Origin: Pseudoalteromonas piscicida
GTDB lineage: Bacteria; Pseudomonadota; Gammaproteobacteria; Enterobacterales; Alteromonadaceae
Length of the DNA: 64,000 nucleotides
Assembly (NCBI RefSeq): GCF_000238315.3
Contig: NZ_CP011924.1
Coordinates: forward strand, 2,478,501-2,542,500
Reading direction: 5' to 3'
Position numbers and translations under genes: made by a program. The first letter of the stretch is position 1; each line of letters begins with the position of its first letter. Under the pieces are notes generated by a model, which was given only the letters and a program-made list of their open reading frames with translations, was not told where the DNA came from and did not search any database. Below, one piece after another: positions 39,969 through 51,006 of this stretch.

Positions 39969-41591
39969 CTAGACTCTAAATTTTGAGGTTGCATCTTTCA
40001 AGTTGTCGGACAATACATGGAGATTCTCTGCAACGTCTTGTACTTCATTCAACGCTTGCATTGTGTCTTGGAAAGACTGGTGCATAGATGTCACATTATT
40101 TACTACCATAGCCGCCACGGAAGTCTGCTCTTCCGTTGCCGCAGCAATTTGACCATTCATGCTATTAATTGACAGGATTTGTGCTGCTATCTGCTCAATC
40201 GACTGCCCGGTTTGTGCTGCAGCTTCAGCGTTATTAATTGCCATACTGCTTGCACTTGTCATTGCTTTCACCGCTTGATTTGCCGCTTCTGTTAGCACAT
40301 TTAAAAGCTCTCTTATCTCGTTGGTCGACTTTGCTGTTCTTGAGGCTAATTCGCGGACTTCATCGGCAACCACCGCAAAACCTCGACCTTGCTCACCAGC
40401 ACGAGCCGCCTCAATCGCAGCATTCAAGGCAAGTAAATTGGTTTGCTCAGCAATTGATGTGATCACATTTAAGATTTGCGTCACGTTCTGCGTATCATCA
40501 GCTAACTTATTGATCGTCTCTGCTGCATGATTAATTTCTTCACTTAATGCTTGTGACTCGTTAACTGACACCTGAATTTGGCGCTTACTCTGCTCAACTT
40601 CCTGTTCGGCCAGCTGCGCAGCATCAGACGCCTGTGACGCCGAGTGAGAGATATCACCCACACTTAACCGCATTTCTTCCATAGATTGACGTACCACTTC
40701 CGCGTCGTGCGTTTGTTGATTCGTTGCCCCTTCAGCTTTTTCCATCCCCTGAACAAGACGACTTGAGTCTTTCATCAAAGGCTCGACGACACTCATCACC
40801 TCGACAACCGCCCCTTTTAGTAACGCAACAAATTCATTGAAGTTTATGGATACTTGGCCAATTTCATCGTGAGAGCGTACATTGAGCGTGGTGGACAAGG
40901 AGCCTTGCCCTTGAGCTAATAGTTTCAGATTTTGCGCCGCATCCTTAGCTGAGTTACCAATACCTCTTGCAATCACAACCGCTAAGAAAACCAGCACAAG
41001 TAAAGAAATAACGGCCACAATCAACATTATCGTGAGCGCGTTTGCTGAGCGCTCTTCGGTATTTTGAAGTAATTCAACAAAACGATCATTCGCGTTCGTT
41101 TTAGCCTTGGTAAAATCTGCGACTAAGCCTTCGTAGATTTCAGTTTTCTTTTTGGCATCTTCTTGGATACGGGAAAAATCAGCTGTACCATCTATCATTC
41201 CTCCAGCAATTTGTTGCGCAATTTTGCCGTATTGTGCAAGTTCGTCGCTATTATCTGAGGGCATAAAGCCACTTTGTACCGACTCAATTTTTTGCAAGTT
41301 AGCCTGGATTTGCTGTTGATATTCTTTTGCTTTATCTAATAATTCAGCATCCCCGAAGGTTACAGCTTGAGTGAATAGTTCATCTAAATTCTGCAGCTTA
41401 TTTGCGTTTTCTGTGGCGAGGTTAAGAATTTTATATGTCTGCTCCTCTAATTCATTTAAGGCCCTTTGGTTAGAACTAATAGCGTTGTAATTAACAAACA
41501 CGATAACCACAAAAGCGACAACCGCAACGAGCGTAATTGCGTGGATCTTTTTGGTGATACTAAGATCAGCAAAAGCAGTACCTAGACTCAT
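39969..41591 (-). CDS. Methyl-accepting chemotaxis protein
   Basis: 540 residues with classical layout: a membrane helix (about 17-37), a periplasmic four-helix-type sensor (about 40-185), a second membrane helix (about 186-208), HAMP (about 209-262, [16 protein letters not shown]), and a signalling domain with the hairpin tip [20 protein letters not shown]. No CheR-binding pentapeptide at the end. Ligand unknown; its place between PstS-like and pstS genes makes phosphate-related taxis a guess worth testing. Confidence 0.9.
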   Translation of the reverse strand: MSLGTAFADLSITKKIHAITLVAVVAFVVIVFVNYNAISSNQRALNELEEQTYKILNLATENANKLQNLDELFTQAVTFGDAELLDKAKEYQQQIQANLQKIESVQSGFMPSDNSDELAQYGKIAQQIAGGMIDGTADFSRIQEDAKKKTEIYEGLVADFTKAKTNANDRFVELLQNTEERSANALTIMLIVAVISLLVLVFLAVVIARGIGNSAKDAAQNLKLLAQGQGSLSTTLNVRSHDEIGQVSINFNEFVALLKGAVVEVMSVVEPLMKDSSRLVQGMEKAEGATNQQTHDAEVVRQSMEEMRLSVGDISHSASQASDAAQLAEQEVEQSKRQIQVSVNESQALSEEINHAAETINKLADDTQNVTQILNVITSIAEQTNLLALNAAIEAARAGEQGRGFAVVADEVRELASRTAKSTNEIRELLNVLTEAANQAVKAMTSASSMAINNAEAAAQTGQSIEQIAAQILSINSMNGQIAAATEEQTSVAAMVVNNVTSMHQSFQDTMQALNEVQDVAENLHVLSDNLKDATSKFRV

Positions 41592-41737
41592 ATATACACC
41601 TTTTGAAGTAAGACGAGTTCATTATCGACTGATTTATTATAAATTTTAACTAAATATAGAATATTTCCAGCTTTTTTGCCGCTTGAGGATGAAAATTTAA
41701 ACAAATTATTCAATCTGGGAACATAGAAGTGTGAAAA

Positions 41738-41765
41738 TAAAAAAATGCCGCTCAATGAGCGGCAT
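41738..41765 (-). terminator. Rho-independent terminator after pstS
   Basis: Minus strand: ATGCCGCTCA pairs with TGAGCGGCAT and is followed by seven T. It closes the phoB-phoR-pstS group. Confidence 0.9.
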
Positions 41766-41801
41766 CAATAACAACAAGTAATTAGTGGGTTGAGTAATTG
41801 A

Positions 41802-42770
41802 TTAAAGTAAACCTAACTTTTTCAATTCGCGTGTCGCCATTTCGCTAGAAAGAGGAACATAACCGTCTTTCTCAACAATCTTTTGACCTTCTTTAGACAA
41901 CACCATCTTCAAGAATTCAGCCTCGATAGGTGCTAATTCTTTATTAGGGTGCTTGTTCACATATAGGTATAGGAATCGAGACAGTGGGTATTTACCCTGT
42001 GCCACATTTTCTAATGTTGCATCAACGTAGTTCGTGCCTTTTTTCGCTAGTGGTACGGTACGTACGCCTGACGTTTTATAACCGATACCAGAGTAACCAA
42101 TCGCATTCACTGAAGACGAGATAGACTGTACTACAGACGCAGAACCTGGCTGCTCATTAACATTATTGCGGAAGTCGCCTTTACACAGTGCTTTTTTCTT
42201 GAAGTAACCATAAGTACCAGATACTGAGTTACGACCATAAAGCTGAATATCTTTTGCAGCCCAATCACCCGTTAGACCAACATCACTCCAGCGATTTGCC
42301 TGTGCTGCCGAACCACATTTGCGTGTTGAAGAGAAGATTGAATCAACCTGTTCAATTGTTAAGCCTTCAATTGGGTTATCTTTGTGTACAAATACCGCCA
42401 GCGCATCAATTGCTACGCGGATTTCTGTTGGCTTATAACCATAACGCTTTTCAAAAGCTTCAATTTCTTTTGACTTCATCTTACGGCTCATTGGGCCGAA
42501 GTTTGCCGTTGCTTCCGTTAGTGCTGGTGGCGCAGTAGAAGAACCAGCAGCTTGGATTTGGATATTTACGTTAGGGTAAATTCTTTTATATTCTTCTGCC
42601 CAAAACGTCATCATGTTGGCAAGCGTATCAGAACCTACAGAAGAGAAGTTTCCTGAGATACCGCTGGTTTTATTATACTCTGGTAACTTTTCGTCTAAAG
42701 CAGATAGTTGAGTAGAAACTAATGTAGTAATAGCCACACCCATTGCGGCAACTAAGCTTTTAAATTTCAT
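41802..42770 (-). CDS. pstS: Phosphate-binding protein PstS
   Basis: Periplasmic binding protein that delivers phosphate to the Pst transporter. 322 residues from ATG 42770, after GGAGTG. A signal peptide (about 1-25) precedes motifs [56 protein letters not shown] and [11 protein letters not shown], as in the PstS family. The rest of a pst transporter (pstC, pstA, pstB) is not here. It lies 77 bases after phoR. Pho regulation is expected but I found no strong Pho box directly upstream. Confidence 0.9.
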   Translation of the reverse strand: MKFKSLVAAMGVAITTLVSTQLSALDEKLPEYNKTSGISGNFSSVGSDTLANMMTFWAEEYKRIYPNVNIQIQAAGSSTAPPALTEATANFGPMSRKMKSKEIEAFEKRYGYKPTEIRVAIDALAVFVHKDNPIEGLTIEQVDSIFSSTRKCGSAAQANRWSDVGLTGDWAAKDIQLYGRNSVSGTYGYFKKKALCKGDFRNNVNEQPGSASVVQSISSSVNAIGYSGIGYKTSGVRTVPLAKKGTNYVDATLENVAQGKYPLSRFLYLYVNKHPNKELAPIEAEFLKMVLSKEGQKIVEKDGYVPLSSEMATRELKKLGLL

Positions 42771-42847
42771 TGGGGTCACTCCAGTTGTTGGTCCCAGTTA
42801 TTTTACGCAGCTCATTGTGCAGCGATAAAATGACAATAAAATTACTC

Positions 42848-44176
42848 TTAAATTACACTTTTATGACTTTCATCATTTGTCATAAAAATTCGCTTTTGTT
42901 TGGGGAAAGCAAACCAAAAACGAGAGCCTTCACCCACTTTGCTTTCAATATGTAAAGCTGAGTCATGGCGAGACAACACATGTTTAGTAATTGCTAAACC
43001 AAGACCCGAGCCACCTGTTTTTCGACTTCGTGCTTTATCCACACGGTAAAAACGTTCAGTTAGTCGGTTAATGTGTTCAGGCGCGATACCATCGCCATTA
43101 TCGACAACACTAAACGTCGGCAAGTCGTTTTCTAAATACCAACGTACATGAATGTGCCCACCGGGTTTGGTGTAATGAATAGCATTAAAAATTAAATTTG
43201 AGTAAGCACTACGTAACTCATCCCCAGCCCCTTTGATATCCAAAGTCGGATCAATATCAAAAATGAGCTCATGGCCCTTCTCCTGATTAAGTGACTTCGC
43301 TTCGGTATGAATGAGATCAAGCATGGCGGGGATATTTACGGCTTTGTCATTGTCTTGCTTTCTCGCCCCTTCGATTCGAGACAAGGAAAGAAGTTGATTT
43401 ACCAGACTATCCATCCGTTTACACTGATCTATCATAGTGCCATGTGCTTTAGCCCACATCGCAGGGGGTGGCATATTATCGCTATCCATCATCTCTAGGT
43501 AGCCAGCCATGACGGTTAGGGGCGTCCTTAGTTCATGAGATACGTTTGCGACAAAGTCTTTGCGCATCTGCTCTAATTGCTTTAGTCGGCTAACATCACG
43601 CGCCACTAGCATAAGCTGTTCGGCATAAGGCATTACTCGTATTTCCAACACTTGCTCATGTGCAAGCCCAGTCTCAAGCTCTAATGCTTCATCAAAGCGA
43701 TGTTCATGCATGTACTTTACAAATTTAGGGTCTCGGATAAGGTTATCCAATCTTTGACCATGATCTGTAGGCCATTGCAAACCTAACACTTTCAAGGCTA
43801 ATTGGTTACACCACACAATACTGAGATCTTGTTGCAGTACAACGACAGCGTCAGGGATAGCTTCAGCCCCCTCACGAAAGCGTCGGATCAGTTCAGCGAG
43901 TTCATTACGCTTTTTGCGATTACGTTGCTGAAGTTGATAGATCCCTTCAAACACTTGTTCCCAAGCGCCCTTACCTTCAGGTGGATTAAAACTACGTTGG
44001 TTGAGCAGCCAGTCGCTCAAACGATAGAGTTGTTTGTAATGCCAAACTAATAAGACGAAAGCACCGATGAAAAGAAACAGAAAAGGTGCACTGACTAAAT
44101 AGCCAATTAAGGCTAGTGGTAGGAAATACAAAAACAGGCGTCTTGTTAACGCCTGTTTATCAATCACTCGATACAT
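42848..44176 (-). CDS. phoR: Phosphate regulon sensor kinase PhoR
   Basis: Membrane histidine kinase partner of PhoB. 442 residues: two short membrane segments near the N-terminus (about 12-45) with no large periplasmic loop, a PAS domain (about 100-200), H-box VSHELRTPLTVMAGY, the N-box region, and G boxes DNGDGIA and GGSGLGLAITKH. This matches E. coli PhoR (431). It follows phoB by 51 bases on the same strand. Confidence 0.95.
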   Translation of the reverse strand: MYRVIDKQALTRRLFLYFLPLALIGYLVSAPFLFLFIGAFVLLVWHYKQLYRLSDWLLNQRSFNPPEGKGAWEQVFEGIYQLQQRNRKKRNELAELIRRFREGAEAIPDAVVVLQQDLSIVWCNQLALKVLGLQWPTDHGQRLDNLIRDPKFVKYMHEHRFDEALELETGLAHEQVLEIRVMPYAEQLMLVARDVSRLKQLEQMRKDFVANVSHELRTPLTVMAGYLEMMDSDNMPPPAMWAKAHGTMIDQCKRMDSLVNQLLSLSRIEGARKQDNDKAVNIPAMLDLIHTEAKSLNQEKGHELIFDIDPTLDIKGAGDELRSAYSNLIFNAIHYTKPGGHIHVRWYLENDLPTFSVVDNGDGIAPEHINRLTERFYRVDKARSRKTGGSGLGLAITKHVLSRHDSALHIESKVGEGSRFWFAFPKQKRIFMTNDESHKSVI

Positions 44177-44227
44177 AGACTAAATCCATTTAGGAACCAA
44201 ATAATTCAGTTCCTCTTGGAATACTAA

Positions 44228-44917
44228 TTACAGTTTACTCGAAAAGCGGTAACCTGCACCACGTACGGTTTGCACTAAGCGATCGTGACCAAGCGGTGCG
44301 ATAGCTTTACGTAAGCGACGAATATGAACGTCTACAGTGCGATCTTCAACGTACACGTTAGTACCCCATACGTGATCTAACAGCTGTTCACGGCTATAAA
44401 CACGTTCAGGGTGTGTCATGAAGAAATGTAATAAACGAAACTCTGTTGGCCCCATATCTAACTCAGTGCCCGCAGATGTCACTCGGTGAGAAATAGGGTC
44501 TAAACGTAATCCGTGAACTTCTATCGCTTCTTCTAGCGACGTCGGCGAAACTCGGCGCATTACCGCTTTGATACGAGCCATTAGCTCTTTGGGAGAGAAA
44601 GGCTTTGTCACATAATCATCCGCACCAACCTCTAATCCTTTAACTTTGTCTTCCTCTTCACCTCTTGCCGTTAGCATGATGATTGGGATCTGACGGGTAT
44701 ATTCACTTTGCTTAAACTTTTTAGCAATTTGAATACCACTGCCTCCTGGCAGCATCCAGTCTAGTAGCACCATATCTGGATAAGGCTCTACCATAGCAGC
44801 AACTGCTGAATCATAGTCTTCCGCTTCAATTGCTTGAAAACCATTTTGCTCTAGTACGAACACCAACATTTCTCTGATAGGTGCTTCATCATCAACTACA
44901 AGTACTTTACGTGACAT
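44228..44917 (-). CDS. phoB: Phosphate regulon response regulator PhoB
   Basis: 229 residues from ATG 44917, the same length as E. coli PhoB; the frame itself opens 31 codons earlier. Receiver domain with [12 protein letters not shown] and phospho-Asp in [12 protein letters not shown], then a winged-helix DNA-binding domain (about 130-229) with [11 protein letters not shown] and [15 protein letters not shown] Pho box lies 53 bases upstream, so it should regulate its own operon. Confidence 0.96.
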   Translation of the reverse strand: MSRKVLVVDDEAPIREMLVFVLEQNGFQAIEAEDYDSAVAAMVEPYPDMVLLDWMLPGGSGIQIAKKFKQSEYTRQIPIIMLTARGEEEDKVKGLEVGADDYVTKPFSPKELMARIKAVMRRVSPTSLEEAIEVHGLRLDPISHRVTSAGTELDMGPTEFRLLHFFMTHPERVYSREQLLDHVWGTNVYVEDRTVDVHIRRLRKAIAPLGHDRLVQTVRGAGYRFSSKL

Positions 44918-44969
44918 TCCCAATGTTCTCTCGTTACCGACGTTGTTGATGTCATTATTATGACTAACT

Positions 44970-44987
44970 GTGACATTTTTATGAAAG
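44970..44987 (-). promoter_or_regulatory. Pho box upstream of phoB
   Basis: Minus strand CTTTCATAAAAATGTCAC agrees at 16 of 18 positions with the E. coli consensus of two CTGTCAT-type repeats separated by an AT-rich tetramer. Predicted PhoB site for autoregulation. Confidence 0.8.
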
Positions 44988-45007
44988 TGTAACGTGTAAA
45001 CGCAAAA

Positions 45008-45036
45008 CAAGCCAAAAAAATCTCTTTTTTGGCTAC
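45008..45036. terminator. AT-rich hairpin between porin and phoB genes
   Basis: AGCCAAAAAAATCTCTTTTTTGGCT type inverted repeat (about 11 pairs). It lies upstream of the phoB Pho box and 180 bases downstream of the porin stop on the same strand. It may end readthrough from the porin gene. Confidence 0.45.
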
Positions 45037-45212
45037 AAAGGGAATACCTTATTTATTTATAATCAACTGATTTTCATGGTGCTTTATACTAAAACGTTGG
45101 TTTCAAAATAGTGTTTTCGAAATATGGACTAAGACCTCCAAGCTATACTTCAAAAGCGACGCTGCAATTCACAACCAGCACGCCTTTTGTAAGTAGCCTT
45201 ACGCCTTGTAAA

Positions 45213-46166
45213 TTAGAAGTCATATCTCAATGTGACTGCCATCGTGTTGTGATCTTCGTTGTTATCCAAAGAAAATTTAGAATACCAAAGATACATACGA
45301 GCTTGTTTACTTAAACTTTTTTCCACACCTACTGAGGCTGCATTGCCAGAGTCTTTCAGCTTACCTGCAGCCCCATCCGAATCTTGATACTGGGCAAGTA
45401 AGGTATATGACTCAATCTGGTAAGCAGCGCTCACCATAAAACTGTCTATTTCCTCATCGCTATCTATCGCTTCATTCTGTTGATACATACCACCGAGTTT
45501 AAAGTCCCCCAGCTTTCCTTGTACCGTCACGCGATTAATGTCTTGTCCCGCCACTTTATTATCATGGGCAACAGCAACATATACATTGGTTTTCTTGAGT
45601 TTGCTATCACCGTAACTTGCCGACAAAGATAAGCCATCTTCACCGTTTTGTTTGCTGTTGTCGTCGGCAATATAACTCACTGTAAACTGCAAATGATTAA
45701 TAGCCGGAGTTGTATATTGCACGGTGTCACCAAGGCGATTTTCACCAACAAAGAACGAATTAATATCACCCGAAAAGTCATTCATTAAGTCCACTTTGCC
45801 TTGCGACTTTTTCATCGGTGTATCATCACGGCCGATCAGGAGCTGACCATAGCTACCTTTAACCCCAAGATACTGAGAGCGTGCTGTAAGATTATCACCT
45901 GACTTACCATCTTTGTCTTGATCCGTGATCTCAACTTGGAATTCATATTTATAAAAAATCTCAAGTCCTTCTTGCAGCTTTGCAGCTCCCTTTAATCCCA
46001 TGCGAGAGTTATAACTTTCAATTGAAGTATCGCTGTCACCATCATTATCAGAATTCTGTACACCGACATGAGCTCTACCGTATAGAGATACAGCTTCGTT
46101 TGCATAACTACAAACACTCATAGAGCAAAGGCTTAGAGCAACAAATGGTAGGTATTTCATTTTCAT
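45213..46166 (-). CDS. Gram-negative general porin (OmpC/OmpU-like)
   Basis: 317 residues. A signal peptide (about 1-22, ending SYANEA) and first strand VSLYGRAHVGVQN are followed by SYNSRMGLKGAAKLQEGLEIFYKYEF and SQYLGVKGSYGQLLIGRDDTP, both typical of trimeric porins, and the final strand NTMAVTLRYDF ends in Phe. The acidic surface loops (DNDGDSDTS, DQDKDGKSGD) resemble calcium-binding loops. The start follows AGGTGATCAAAG. The long GATC-rich region upstream may carry its control elements. Confidence 0.9.
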   Translation of the reverse strand: MKMKYLPFVALSLCSMSVCSYANEAVSLYGRAHVGVQNSDNDGDSDTSIESYNSRMGLKGAAKLQEGLEIFYKYEFQVEITDQDKDGKSGDNLTARSQYLGVKGSYGQLLIGRDDTPMKKSQGKVDLMNDFSGDINSFFVGENRLGDTVQYTTPAINHLQFTVSYIADDNSKQNGEDGLSLSASYGDSKLKKTNVYVAVAHDNKVAGQDINRVTVQGKLGDFKLGGMYQQNEAIDSDEEIDSFMVSAAYQIESYTLLAQYQDSDGAAGKLKDSGNAASVGVEKSLSKQARMYLWYSKFSLDNNEDHNTMAVTLRYDF

Positions 46167-46248
46167 CTTTGATCACCTTGGATAGTATTTGGGCGCAGTA
46201 CAACAAGGTTTGAGATTCTGAAGCCAGACAGAGAGGAGGTAGCGAACA

Positions 46249-46607
46249 GATCTCGTATTTTTAAAGTTAGACACTTTTAGCTGGAGATCAAGAAACTGAC
46301 TCCGGGATCAGTATTTTATTAACTGCTGGGGATCATCCACGGTCAGGATCAGATTTTTACTAACAAGATCGTCCCCAAGATCATTTTCTTACTAACCTCT
46401 TACTACTTCACGCTCGATCAAGTTGGTATAAAAATGATCTAAGCGAAGCTAACTTATTGATCTGAGGTTTTGAAATATATCCACTTAGTCAAACAATGAT
46501 CTTTGTTAGTAAAGATCTGATCCCTATTTACTTCGCTAGTAAAATGGCGATCCAAGTGTATTTTCACCTTGCAAGCCCTATTGAACATTGGCTTCCAATC
46601 AAGGATC
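46249..46607. repeat. GATC-dense iteron-like block
   Basis: Fifteen GATC sites in 359 bases (starts at 46249, 46286, 46306, 46331, 46347, 46367, 46379, 46416, 46436, 46459, 46498, 46514, 46519, 46549 and 46604), against about 1.4 expected. Several are coupled to a TTACTAAC-like tail: direct at 46306, 46347 and 46379, inverted near 46503-46517 and 46535-46552. The block lies in the 530-base gap between the porin and fba, both on the minus strand. Function unknown. Confidence 0.7.
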
Positions 46608-46612
46608 AGATA

Positions 46613-46646
46613 CAAAAAAAGCCTCTATTTCAGAGGCTTTTTGAAG
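46613..46646 (-). terminator. Rho-independent terminator after fba
   Basis: Minus strand: AAAAAGCCTCT-GAAAT-AGAGGCTTTTTTT. It ends the epd-pgk-fba transcript and separates it from the GATC-rich block. Confidence 0.9.
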
Positions 46647-46696
46647 TATCAAAGTGCGATGCACAATTTTACTTAGTCAAATTTTGATCCGGTAAG

Positions 46697-47761
46697 TTAT
46701 TTCACTTTAGGATCTAACTCACCTGTTAGATATCTCAAGTGCATATCATCAAGTGAAATTGGCTTGATCTTAGCCGCTTGACCAGCTGTACCGAACGCTT
46801 CGTAGCGCGCAATACAGATCTCAGTCATCGCTTTCGTCGCTTCAGCTAAGAATTTGCGTGGATCGAAATTGCTTGGGTTTTGCGCAAGGTGGCGACGAAT
46901 AGCACCTGTTGATGCTAAACGTAAATCGGTATCGATATTAACTTTACGAACACCGAATTTAATACCTTCAACAATTTGCTCAACCGGTACACCGTAAGTC
47001 TCAGGGATTTCACCACCAAACTCATTGATGATTGCTAACCAGTCCTGCGGAACTGAAGACGAACCATGCATTACTAAGTGAGTATCAGGAATACGAGCGT
47101 GGATTTCTTTGATACGGTTAATTGCTAAAATATCGCCCGTTGGTGGACGAGTAAATTTATAAGCACCGTGTGATGTTCCACATGCAATAGCAAGCGCATC
47201 TACATTGGTTTTCTTGACGAAGTCTGCAGCTTCTTCCGGATCTGTCAGTAGCTGATCTTCTGTTAATTTACCTTCAGCGCCAATACCGTCTTCTTCACCA
47301 GCTTCACCAGTTTCAAGAGAACCAAGTACACCTAGTTCACCCTCAACAGACACGCCACACGCGTGCGCCATTTCAACGGTACGGCGAGTAACGTCCACAT
47401 TATACTCGTAGCTTGAAGGCGTTTTACCGTCTTCCATTAGAGAGCCGTCCATCATGACTGATGAGAAACCAAGTTGAATAGAACGCTGACATACAGCAGG
47501 TGAAGTACCATGATCTTGGTGCATTACAACTGGAATATGAGGCCATTCTTCTACAGCCGCTAAAATCATGTGGCGGATAAATGGTGCACCAGCATATTTG
47601 CGTGCACCAGCAGAACCTTGCACGATAACCGGACTATTTGTCTTGTCCGCAGCTTCCATGATCGCACGCATTTGCTCTTGGTTATTCACGTTAAATGCCG
47701 GAACGCCATAACCATGCTCAGCTGCATGATCGAGAAGTTGACGCATACTGATTAAAGCCAT
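46697..47761 (-). CDS. fba: Class II fructose-bisphosphate aldolase
   Basis: Zinc-dependent aldolase of glycolysis and gluconeogenesis. 354 residues from ATG 47761, after TTGGAGAAAAGC; the open frame extends further upstream. Motifs: [21 protein letters not shown] with zinc ligands, [37 protein letters not shown] and VMHGSSSVP. The length and these blocks fit the subtype found with Calvin-cycle-type aldolases rather than E. coli FbaA. Third gene of epd-pgk-fba. Confidence 0.95.
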   Translation of the reverse strand: MALISMRQLLDHAAEHGYGVPAFNVNNQEQMRAIMEAADKTNSPVIVQGSAGARKYAGAPFIRHMILAAVEEWPHIPVVMHQDHGTSPAVCQRSIQLGFSSVMMDGSLMEDGKTPSSYEYNVDVTRRTVEMAHACGVSVEGELGVLGSLETGEAGEEDGIGAEGKLTEDQLLTDPEEAADFVKKTNVDALAIACGTSHGAYKFTRPPTGDILAINRIKEIHARIPDTHLVMHGSSSVPQDWLAIINEFGGEIPETYGVPVEQIVEGIKFGVRKVNIDTDLRLASTGAIRRHLAQNPSNFDPRKFLAEATKAMTEICIARYEAFGTAGQAAKIKPISLDDMHLRYLTGELDPKVK

Positions 47762-47959
47762 ATTGCTTTTCTCCAATTGTTGATAGCCACCGCTATCGGT
47801 TTGAACGGATAATATGTTTACACCAGCCAACGCTGATGAAGTTAACCACTTTATTTGTTGGCTAACCAGACGCTACGCGTCGTCAAGCAAACATCAAGTA
47901 TGTGAGAGAGCGATGTTTACCTGATATTAAGAGGCAGCCTAGCGCTACCTCAATCAATT

Positions 47960-49138
47960 TTAGTCTCTAGCTCGCTGCTCAAGCATAGCGACCGCAGGAA
48001 GCGTTTTACCTTCTAAGAATTCAAGGAAAGCACCACCACCTGTAGAAATATAAGAGATATCTTGCTCAACGCCATACTTATCGATAGCAGCTAACGTATC
48101 GCCACCACCAGCAATTGAGAATGCTGACGACTTAGCGATGGCATTGGCAATCGCCTCAGTACCATTACCAAATTGATCAAATTCGAATACGCCCACAGGG
48201 CCATTCCAAACCACAGTGCCAGCACTCGCAATGATCTCAGCAAGCTGAGTTGCAGTATCAGGACCGATGTCGAAGATCATGTCTTCGTCTGAAACTTCGC
48301 TTACATCTTTAATAGTAGCAACTGCAGATTCTGAAAACTCATTACCTACAACCACATCAGTCGGAACAGGAATATCGCCGTCATTCGCTCTGGCAGCAGC
48401 CACTAGCTTGTTCGCTTCAGGGATCAAATCCGCTTCATACAACGACTTACCAACAGGGTTACCCGCTGCAGCTATGAAAGTATTCGCGATACCGCCACCA
48501 GTCACGAGTTGATCAACAACCTTAGACAATGAATCAAGCACGGTTAGTTTGGTTGATACTTTAGAGCCGCCAACGATGGCCACCAAAGGACGAGCTGGAT
48601 TATCTAGTGCTTTGCCAAGCGCGTCGAGTTCAGCTGCAAGCAATGGACCTGCACAAGCTACCTCAGCGTACAAGCCAACACCATGTGTTGAAGCCTGTGC
48701 GCGGTGCGCAGTACCAAAGGCATCCATCACGTAGACATCACAAAGCGCTGCTAGTTTTTTCGCAAGTACTTCATCATCTTTCTTCTCGCCAACGTTAAAA
48801 CGCACGTTTTCGAATACGATAACTTCATTGTCTTGTACATCCACGCCGTCAAGATAGTCAGTCACTAAACGTACATCTTGAGATAACGCATCATTAAGAT
48901 AATCCACAACCGGCTGCATAGAGTATTGTGCATCATACTCACCCTCGGTTGGACGACCAAGGTGAGACATCACCATCACTTTAGCGCCTTTTTCTAGTGC
49001 TAATTTGATACTAGGTAGTGCAGCACGGATCCGCGCGTCCGACGCGACTTTGCCATCTTTAATTGGCACATTTAGGTCTTCGCGGATCAACACACGCTTG
49101 CCGTTTAAATCTAAATCCGCCATCTTAATGACTGACAT
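47960..49138 (-). CDS. pgk: Phosphoglycerate kinase
   Basis: Transfers phosphate between 1,3-bisphosphoglycerate and ADP. 392 residues from ATG 49138, after AAGGAGATGTCCA; the frame opens earlier at 49198. Motifs: [53 protein letters not shown] and [13 protein letters not shown]. It lies between epd and fba, with about 200 bases before fba. Confidence 0.97.
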   Translation of the reverse strand: MSVIKMADLDLNGKRVLIREDLNVPIKDGKVASDARIRAALPSIKLALEKGAKVMVMSHLGRPTEGEYDAQYSMQPVVDYLNDALSQDVRLVTDYLDGVDVQDNEVIVFENVRFNVGEKKDDEVLAKKLAALCDVYVMDAFGTAHRAQASTHGVGLYAEVACAGPLLAAELDALGKALDNPARPLVAIVGGSKVSTKLTVLDSLSKVVDQLVTGGGIANTFIAAAGNPVGKSLYEADLIPEANKLVAAARANDGDIPVPTDVVVGNEFSESAVATIKDVSEVSDEDMIFDIGPDTATQLAEIIASAGTVVWNGPVGVFEFDQFGNGTEAIANAIAKSSAFSIAGGGDTLAAIDKYGVEQDISYISTGGGAFLEFLEGKTLPAVAMLEQRARD

Positions 49139-49265
49139 TGGACATCTCCTTAAAGAACGATACATTTTGTTATCTACAAGGCAGCAATCGTTTGCCACCT
49201 CGGTTTAAATTATTGTTTTAATTTTGTGCAGACAATTTGATTATAACAGCGTCTGAAACAAATGA

Positions 49266-50276
49266 TTAGCCACGCATCATCACGCAAGCGGTATCAAGCA
49301 TACGATTAGCAAAACCCCACTCGTTATCACACCAAACTAGCAGCTTAACTAAGCGCTTGTGACTCACTCGAGTTTGCGTACCATCGATAATACAAGAATG
49401 TGGATCGTGATTAAAATCAACCGACACTAACGGCTCTTCAGTATAGCTCAGCACCCCTTCTAAACGACCACCAGCGGCCTGTTTTAGAACCGAGTTTACC
49501 GCATCAATTGTGACATTTTCATTGAGCGTAACGCTCAGATCCATCGCCGTAACATTGATTGTTGGCACCCGTACCGCGATCGCCTCAAAACGACCTTGGA
49601 ACTTAGGTAAAATACGTTCAATACCGCGAGCAAGCTTAGTATCAACAGGAATGATCGATTGGCTTGCCGCACGCGTACGACGCAAATCACTGTGATAAGC
49701 ATCAATCACTTGTTGATCATGCATAGAGGCGTGAATAGTAGTAATAGCACCGGACTCAACACCAAACTTATCGTCTAGCACTTTAATTACCGGAACAATA
49801 CAGTTTGTTGTACATGAGCCGTTAGACACAATGGTGTGCTCAGGTAACAGTATCTCTTCGTTGATACCGAAGATCACTGTCGCATCAACATCAGCATCCG
49901 CGGGATGTGAAAACAGTACTTTCTTCGCCCCTGCCTGAATATGCGCAAGTGCGTGCTGACGAGAATGATAGACGCCAGTGCAATCGAGCACCACATCAAC
50001 ATTCAGCGCACGCCAAGGCAGGTGACTTGGATCCGGCTCTGAAAATAGCTGGATCTTATCCTCAGCTACTTCCAAAAAAGATTCTGTTAATGAAACTGGA
50101 AAAGCAAAACGCCCATGTGAGGTATCGTATTTTAGAAGATGCGCGATCCCTTTAGGATCCGCCAACTCATTGATGGCTACAATTTGTATTTCGTGGTGAC
50201 GACCTGACTCATAGAGTGCTCTTACGATATTACGCCCTATTCGACCAAAGCCATTAATTGCAAGCTTGATTGTCAT
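49266..50276 (-). CDS. epd: D-erythrose-4-phosphate dehydrogenase
   Basis: Oxidises erythrose-4-phosphate toward pyridoxal phosphate synthesis; a GAPDH paralogue. 336 residues. [19 protein letters not shown] and the catalytic SNGSCTTNC are GAPDH-like, but [34 protein letters not shown] and the epd-pgk-fba order mark it as Epd. Gly replaces the usual Ala before the catalytic Ser-Cys. First gene of the operon. Confidence 0.93.
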   Translation of the reverse strand: MTIKLAINGFGRIGRNIVRALYESGRHHEIQIVAINELADPKGIAHLLKYDTSHGRFAFPVSLTESFLEVAEDKIQLFSEPDPSHLPWRALNVDVVLDCTGVYHSRQHALAHIQAGAKKVLFSHPADADVDATVIFGINEEILLPEHTIVSNGSCTTNCIVPVIKVLDDKFGVESGAITTIHASMHDQQVIDAYHSDLRRTRAASQSIIPVDTKLARGIERILPKFQGRFEAIAVRVPTINVTAMDLSVTLNENVTIDAVNSVLKQAAGGRLEGVLSYTEEPLVSVDFNHDPHSCIIDGTQTRVSHKRLVKLLVWCDNEWGFANRMLDTACVMMRG

Positions 50277-50385
50277 TAAATTGAAAATCCATGAAGTCGC
50301 AAGTACGAAAGTTCCCCTTCGTTTTGATGGCGCTATTGTAATCGACCTGAGTGAAATGTGTAAGGGGCTAGGGCAATTTTTTAAC

Positions 50386-51003
50386 TCAAGTTAAATCCGC
50401 AATTTTACATTTACCACCAGCACAAATGGCCTGAGATTGCGCCAACAGTAGCTCCGCTGTCGCTAAAGCATCACTAAGCGCATCATGCAATTGATGAGGA
50501 GGTAAACCATAACGCATTCTACAAGCGTTTAGTGTTAATGCATCCTGCGCCAACGGATAGCCTTGCTTTAACACGCGACGCTTATCTATCTGCATGGTAT
50601 CTAACAGCAAGGCAGGTCTTACGTTTAGCTCAAAGCGCTGAAATGCCGCCTTAAGAAACGCCCAATCCATCTGTACGTTGTGACATACTAACACTTTACC
50701 GTGGAGCGCGCGCTGAAGCGCCAGCAACAAAGTTTGTAAGGACTCACCTTCGGCCAATCGACTACTATCAATACCGTGGAAAACTGGACTTTGTGCAAGC
50801 GTTCGCACTTCACTGTTCAAGTGATACTGCGCATCTTTCACTTGGATCCGCATATTTTTAATTGGCAACCAACCAGCCGACACAATTTCATGGCGCTTAG
50901 GGTCAAGCCCGGTGAGTTCAAGGTCTAGCACCACCAACTCGGCTTGCGCAAACGGCAGATGTTTATAGCGCCACTTAGCAACTGAGTGAGAAAACCAGTT
51001 CAT
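50386..51003 (-). CDS. DnaQ-like 3'-5' exonuclease
   Basis: 205 residues with an exonuclease III/DEDDh fold: [18 protein letters not shown] (acidic pair), [16 protein letters not shown], and [16 protein letters not shown] with the catalytic His and Asp. It is not the polymerase III epsilon subunit by length or context. It begins 3 bases after the CNMP/CBS/DUF294 gene, a pairing seen across gammaproteobacteria next to acetate-type symporters. Substrate unknown. Confidence 0.88.
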   Translation of the reverse strand: MNWFSHSVAKWRYKHLPFAQAELVVLDLELTGLDPKRHEIVSAGWLPIKNMRIQVKDAQYHLNSEVRTLAQSPVFHGIDSSRLAEGESLQTLLLALQRALHGKVLVCHNVQMDWAFLKAAFQRFELNVRPALLLDTMQIDKRRVLKQGYPLAQDALTLNACRMRYGLPPHQLHDALSDALATAELLLAQSQAICAGGKCKIADLT

Positions 51004-51006
51004 TGC

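Noticed and set aside
42771..42900. Pho box before pstS
   Set aside because: Only half-sites (TTGTCAT) with wrong spacing; one better match lies inside the phoR coding end and is probably chance.
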